A DNA stretch of 64,000 nucleotides from an uncultured Chryseobacterium sp. (GTDB lineage: Bacteria > Bacteroidota > Bacteroidia > Flavobacteriales > Weeksellaceae), in NCBI GenBank assembly GCA_913778085.1, contig CAJYXJ010000013.1, positions 62,001 through 126,000 on the forward strand, given 5' to 3'. Shown here in pieces: positions 60,889 to 64,000 of this stretch; the first letter of the stretch is position 1, and each line of letters opens with the position of its first letter. Both the position numbers and the translations under genes were made by a program. The notes below the pieces were generated by a model. It did no database searches, was not told the origin of the DNA, and worked only from the letters and a program-made list of their open reading frames with translations.

Positions 60889-60908
60889 GGCATCTAATAA
60901 ATTGAAGA

Positions 60909-61412
60909 ATGGTAGGAATTATAATGGGAAGTCAGAGCGACTTGCCGATCATGGAACAGGCGGCCAACTTTTTAAAATCGCTGGATATCCCGTATGAGCT
61001 GACCGTAGTTTCCGCGCACAGAACTCCGGAAAGAATGTTTGATTATGCCAAAACGGCTAAAGAAAGAGGTCTGAAAGTTATTGTTGCCGGCGCAGGCGGC
61101 GCAGCACACCTTCCGGGAATGGCAGCAAGCTGTACGACGTTACCCGTTATCGGTGTTCCGATTTTATCCAGCAATTCCATCGACGGCTGGGATTCCGTAC
61201 TTTCAATTCTTCAGATGCCGGGCGGAATTCCGGTGGCTACTGTGGCCCTGAACGGTGCCCTGAATGCAGGGATTTTAGCCGCAAAAATTATCGCAACCTC
61301 AAATGAGCAAGTGGCTGAAAACCTTCAGAAGTACCAGGATGCACTAAAAGATAAAGTATTGGGAACCGTTGATGATATCAAGGCAAAGCATCCCAATCAT
61401 TTTGATCAGTAA
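60909..61412 (+). CDS. purE: N5-carboxyaminoimidazole ribonucleotide mutase PurE
   Basis: The 167-residue protein has the PurE signature VGIIMGSQSDLPIMEQAANFL, VSAHRTPERMFDYA, IVAGAGGAAHLPGMAAS and GVPILSSNSIDGWDSVLSILQMPGGIPVATV. It converts N5-CAIR to CAIR in purine synthesis. It has its own promoter and terminator and is separated from purK by three opposite-strand genes. Confidence 0.96.
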   Translation: MVGIIMGSQSDLPIMEQAANFLKSLDIPYELTVVSAHRTPERMFDYAKTAKERGLKVIVAGAGGAAHLPGMAASCTTLPVIGVPILSSNSIDGWDSVLSILQMPGGIPVATVALNGALNAGILAAKIIATSNEQVAENLQKYQDALKDKVLGTVDDIKAKHPNHFDQ

Positions 61413-61434
61413 TTTTTTTTAATTGAATGATAGA

Positions 61435-61466
61435 AACCGGGGCTCACGAATTTGTGAGCCCCGGTT
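61435..61466. terminator. Intrinsic terminator between purE and the BspA-like gene
   Basis: Arms AACCGGGGCTCAC (61435-61447) and GTGAGCCCCGGTT (61454-61466) form a perfect 13-bp stem with a six-base loop, followed by GTTTTT on the plus strand. It lies between the convergent genes purE and 61471-63144. Confidence 0.88.
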
Positions 61467-61470
61467 GTTT

Positions 61471-63144
61471 TTACTGTTTGATAAATTTCAAGTTTTGAAT
61501 GTTTTTATCGGTAATCAGCTGTAAAACATAGTTTCCTGAAACCAGATTTCCGATATTGATTTTGCCATCGCTCAGTATGCCTTCTAAGACCGTTCTTCCG
61601 CTTTGGTCGAAGATGATAAAATTATTTGCCCTGGCATTATTTACAAAAATAAAATCGATGGCAGGATTTGGGTAAATACTGATGTCCTGTTTGGATTTTA
61701 CATCGGAAACTCCTAAGAAAGACTGACATTCCCCGTTGTAGCTGTCTCCGGAAATCGTCCAGTTTTTGTTGGTAATCAGATAATTTCTTGCGTTTACAGC
61801 TGCCGGATGAGCATAGACAAGAGGAGATACGGAGGAAAGGCTGATATTGGCCGGTGTAGAAGGGTTTTGGCTCCATCCCAGTAATGTACTGTCATAGTTC
61901 TGGCAGTTGATGCCCGAATTCCCCAACATCCCGTCTGCACTGGTAAGACTGCTTAGCTTCCATTTGCCCAGGTTTTGATTGAATTGATTGGCATTGGCAA
62001 ACATCCCCGTCATAGAGATAACGTTTGAAGTGTTCCAGTTTCCAATATCTTGATTGAAAGCCTTTGCATTATAGAACATCTGATGCATATAAATTACTTT
62101 TGAAGTATTCCAGTTTCCGATACTCTGGTTAAAATTATCCGTACCGGAAAACATTCCGCTCATATAAACTACTTCAGAGGTATCCCAGTTTCCGACAGGC
62201 TGGTTGAAAACTTTTGCACCGGTAAACATATTGTTCATCTCGATAACCTTCGATGTATTCCAGTTTCCGATGGGCTGGTTAAAAGCCACTGCATCGGTAA
62301 ACATGAATTCCATATCCGCTACATTAGACGTATTCCAATTTCCGATAGGCTGGTTGAATGCTCTTGCATTATGAAACATAGCTGTCATTTCCGTTACTTT
62401 GGACGTATTCCAGTTTCCAATGGGCTGATTAAAATCGCGGGCCATCAAAAACATTATAGCCATGGAGGTTACATTGCCGGTCTGCCAGTTTCCGATAGGT
62501 TGGTTAAATGCCATGCATCCGTTAAAAAGCCCGATAAAACTTGTCACATTCGATGTATTCCAATTATTAATAGAAGGATTTCCCGATAGATAGGGACAAC
62601 TCATAAACATATATGACATGTCGGTAACGTTGGAAAAATCCGGAATATCTGTAGCAACCATATCTATATTAGTACAGCCGGTAAATGCATACTGCATGGA
62701 AGACCACTTCGTATTTCCCCACTGGTTAATGGCTATGATCTTTGAAGTATCCCCAGTAAGATAGGAAGTATCCGGCAGAGTTGTGGGATCCCTGAATAAT
62801 ATTCTGTGGAAATTCCCGCTTCCGCTGCTTACTTTTACGGTGTAAGTGGCATTTCCGGCATTTGGATTAAGAGGGGTTCCGAAATCCAGCAATACCTGGT
62901 ATACAGATGTCACCCCGGTAAGTGTGGCGTTATGAGACGGATAGCCAACCTCTTCCCATTGAATTGTATAATTGCTTCCCCGAAGCGGAATCCAGGCCTG
63001 CGTATTTGACGAAGGGAAAGGCGGATTGGTGGGAATAGGGTTTTGGGTGTTACCCGGTTTCCAGGTAGTGATGAATTCATTTTGCGCCCGAATGAAATGA
63101 CCGGCCAGCACAAAAAGAAAAGTGATGAGTATTTTTTTAAACAT
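61471..63144 (-). CDS. BspA-like (DUF285) repeat surface protein with T9SS sorting domain
   Basis: The 557-residue protein has a signal peptide (ILITFLFVLAGHFIRAQ) and an N-terminal region with TYTVKVSSGSGNF. About nine repeats of 25 residues follow, of the form M-x-x-M-F-x-x-A-x-x-F-N-Q-P-I-G-N-W-N-T-S (about residues 170-405), the BspA/DUF285 leucine-rich-like family. A C-terminal type A sorting domain (ISIYPNPAIDF...QNLKFIKQ) follows. The repeats suggest a rod-like adhesive surface protein; the sorting domain predicts type IX secretion. Ligand unknown. Confidence 0.88.
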   Translation of the reverse strand: MFKKILITFLFVLAGHFIRAQNEFITTWKPGNTQNPIPTNPPFPSSNTQAWIPLRGSNYTIQWEEVGYPSHNATLTGVTSVYQVLLDFGTPLNPNAGNATYTVKVSSGSGNFHRILFRDPTTLPDTSYLTGDTSKIIAINQWGNTKWSSMQYAFTGCTNIDMVATDIPDFSNVTDMSYMFMSCPYLSGNPSINNWNTSNVTSFIGLFNGCMAFNQPIGNWQTGNVTSMAIMFLMARDFNQPIGNWNTSKVTEMTAMFHNARAFNQPIGNWNTSNVADMEFMFTDAVAFNQPIGNWNTSKVIEMNNMFTGAKVFNQPVGNWDTSEVVYMSGMFSGTDNFNQSIGNWNTSKVIYMHQMFYNAKAFNQDIGNWNTSNVISMTGMFANANQFNQNLGKWKLSSLTSADGMLGNSGINCQNYDSTLLGWSQNPSTPANISLSSVSPLVYAHPAAVNARNYLITNKNWTISGDSYNGECQSFLGVSDVKSKQDISIYPNPAIDFIFVNNARANNFIIFDQSGRTVLEGILSDGKINIGNLVSGNYVLQLITDKNIQNLKFIKQ

Positions 63145-63263
63145 ATCAATATTTTGTGAATTAACTTTTGTAAAAGTAATGAAAAATTCAAAAATATTAA
63201 TTGATTTATTGTTTTAAGTGAAGAATTTTAACCCATATGATTTTTTATTGTGAAAATTGTTAA

Positions 63264-63290
63264 TAAAAAACTCTCCAGAGCGGAGAGTTT
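63264..63290 (-). terminator. Intrinsic terminator of the YiaA gene
   Basis: Arms AAACTCTCC (63268-63276) and GGAGAGTTT (63282-63290) with a five-base loop; on the minus strand a T-run (TTTTTTATT) follows. It overlaps the last bases before the YiaA stop at 63295. Confidence 0.8.
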
Positions 63291-63294
63291 CATT

Positions 63295-63687
63295 TTATTC
63301 CTGAAGCATATTGTCCCGGGTATTTTTCTGTACGGCAATGGCACCGAAAAGAGCGAGCAAAAAGGCAAATCCGTAGAATCCTTTTTCGCTTGGAAGAATG
63401 GTTGCATTCCAAAGCCCGATGGCCAGCAGTACAATCGATGATAGGGTCGCAAACCAGCAGATCCCGTAATAGATATCCGTTACCTTGATGTTTTCCAGCC
63501 GGTCTCTAACAGCCTTTTGTAAGGATACTACAGCAAAAAGCCCGTAAAGCAGGATGGTAAAATAATATCCTTTCTCATTCAGCTGCATTTCCGCCCTGGC
63601 CAATCCTACGATAAAGCCGATCATCCCGGCTCCCAGAGCAATCCATGATGCCGCGACAAAAGCGGTCGATACATTTTGCTTTTTCAT
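63295..63687 (-). CDS. YiaA/YiaB family inner-membrane protein
   Basis: The 130-residue protein has two repeats of a two-helix unit: FVAASWIALGAGMIGFIVGL with GYYFTILLYGLFAVVSLQK, and YGICWFATLSSIVLLAIGLW with GFYGFAFLLALFGAIAVQKNTRD. This is the YiaA/YiaB family, whose function is unknown. A -7 box TATCTTTG (63718-63711) lies 23 bases upstream. Confidence 0.88.
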   Translation of the reverse strand: MKKQNVSTAFVAASWIALGAGMIGFIVGLARAEMQLNEKGYYFTILLYGLFAVVSLQKAVRDRLENIKVTDIYYGICWFATLSSIVLLAIGLWNATILPSEKGFYGFAFLLALFGAIAVQKNTRDNMLQE

Positions 63688-63710
63688 GTTTAATGTTTTT
63701 GTTAATCTCT

Positions 63711-63718
63711 CAAAGATA
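63711..63718 (-). promoter_or_regulatory. -7 promoter box of the YiaA gene
   Basis: TATCTTTG on the minus strand matches TAnnTTTG, 23 bases upstream of the ATG at 63687. Confidence 0.45.
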
Positions 63719-64000
63719 TTAATTTAAATTAAATGTGAACGGCAACTGGAATCTTTAAATTTTATTGTGCAAAGACCGGAGGTAAATGGTCAATCCGCTG
63801 CGCTTGACAATAGTTAATTTAATTGTATAATTTGAGTTTTTAATGAAATGCTAGGTTTTAAACGCTATGTCCGCAAAGTTTTTGATATAAAAAAGATGTT
63901 GTATATGTCCGTTCGCGAAGGCACTTCGTTCAGTAAATGATAGCAATGGATATATAAAAGTTGATTAGTTAATATTGTTAAGCCCTTAACCGAAAATTCC
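63719..64000. other. Right-edge intergenic sequence
   Basis: The stretch is A/T-rich. It has no credible ORF and no strong hairpin. It contains TCCGCTGCGCTTGACA and TTCGCGAAGGCACTTCG segments, low-complexity types frequent in flavobacterial spacers. I see nothing else in it. Confidence 0.5.

Noticed and set aside
60768-60893. N-terminal extension of the EamA transporter to ATG 60893
   Set aside because: It adds a basic segment not typical of the family, and a -7 promoter box lies inside it.
1-64000. Prophage, integrative element or insertion sequence
   Set aside because: No integrase, transposase, phage structural gene or att-like direct repeat beside a tRNA was seen.

Overview
The window looks like chromosome of a Chryseobacterium-type flavobacterium (Bacteroidota, Weeksellaceae). 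The evidence is the gene content (BatABCD aerotolerance locus, type IX secretion sorting domains, DUF6263/DUF4834 proteins, mevalonate pathway, a GOB-like metallo-beta-lactamase, microviridin-type graspetide genes), AT-rich spacers without clear Shine-Dalgarno sites, and many copies of the Bacteroidota promoter box TAnnTTTG. I saw no rRNA, tRNA, insertion sequence, prophage or CRISPR array.

Layout. 1-3.3 kb: minus-strand housekeeping (YfhO-like membrane protein, DUF4834, DUF6263 lipoprotein, RlmB, DinB). 3.6-12.4 kb: a long plus-strand run, moxR-GNAT-DUF58-membrane protein-batA-batB-batC-batD-marC-small membrane protein, closed by a terminator. 12.5-13.15 kb: five degenerate copies of an ~80 bp palindromic repeat; four more lie in the opposite orientation at 50.4-50.8 kb. 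13.2-19.2 kb (minus): isochorismate synthase and a MenI-like thioesterase, separated by an ECF-sigma/lipoprotein/barrel operon and a second lipoprotein gene that share an upstream 12-mer; then an acyltransferase. 19.2-19.4 kb: a compact unit (promoter box, 20-codon ORF, terminator) for an amphipathic peptide. 19.5-26.9 kb: PadR/PspC, cytochrome P450, HD hydrolase, thioesterase preceded by a cobalamin riboswitch, a secreted unknown protein, and an ABC ATPase lacking its catalytic Glu and switch His. 27-36.6 kb: a frameshifted mini sorting-domain protein, MutS2, a toxin-antitoxin pair, Ung, DUF456, a lipoprotein, an MscS channel, PdxJ.

37.7-40.9 kb is the most notable region: four small precursor peptides with the microviridin leader motif PFFASFLEKQ and GG end, followed by an MdnB/MvdC-like and an MdnC/MvdD-like ATP-grasp ligase. 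Each precursor carries roughly 8-residue-spaced T-x-P-x-x-D modules ending in a TxKYPSD core, so these look like multicore graspetides. An intrinsic terminator separates precursors from ligases; no exporter is in the window. Next come an AraC-type sensor with TPRs and a partner lacking the DNA-binding domain, then a large secreted fibronectin/T9SS protein whose start is preceded by a perfect palindrome.

46.4-64 kb: NAD-dependent epimerase and acyl-CoA ligase, diphosphomevalonate decarboxylase, an endonuclease/exonuclease/phosphatase protein, an operon ending in a GOB-type B3 metallo-beta-lactamase, TauE/DUF1634, DUF1543, purK and purE separated by three opposite-strand genes, a BspA-like repeat surface protein, and YiaA. 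All assignments come from reading the sequence and remembered family motifs; no database search was run.
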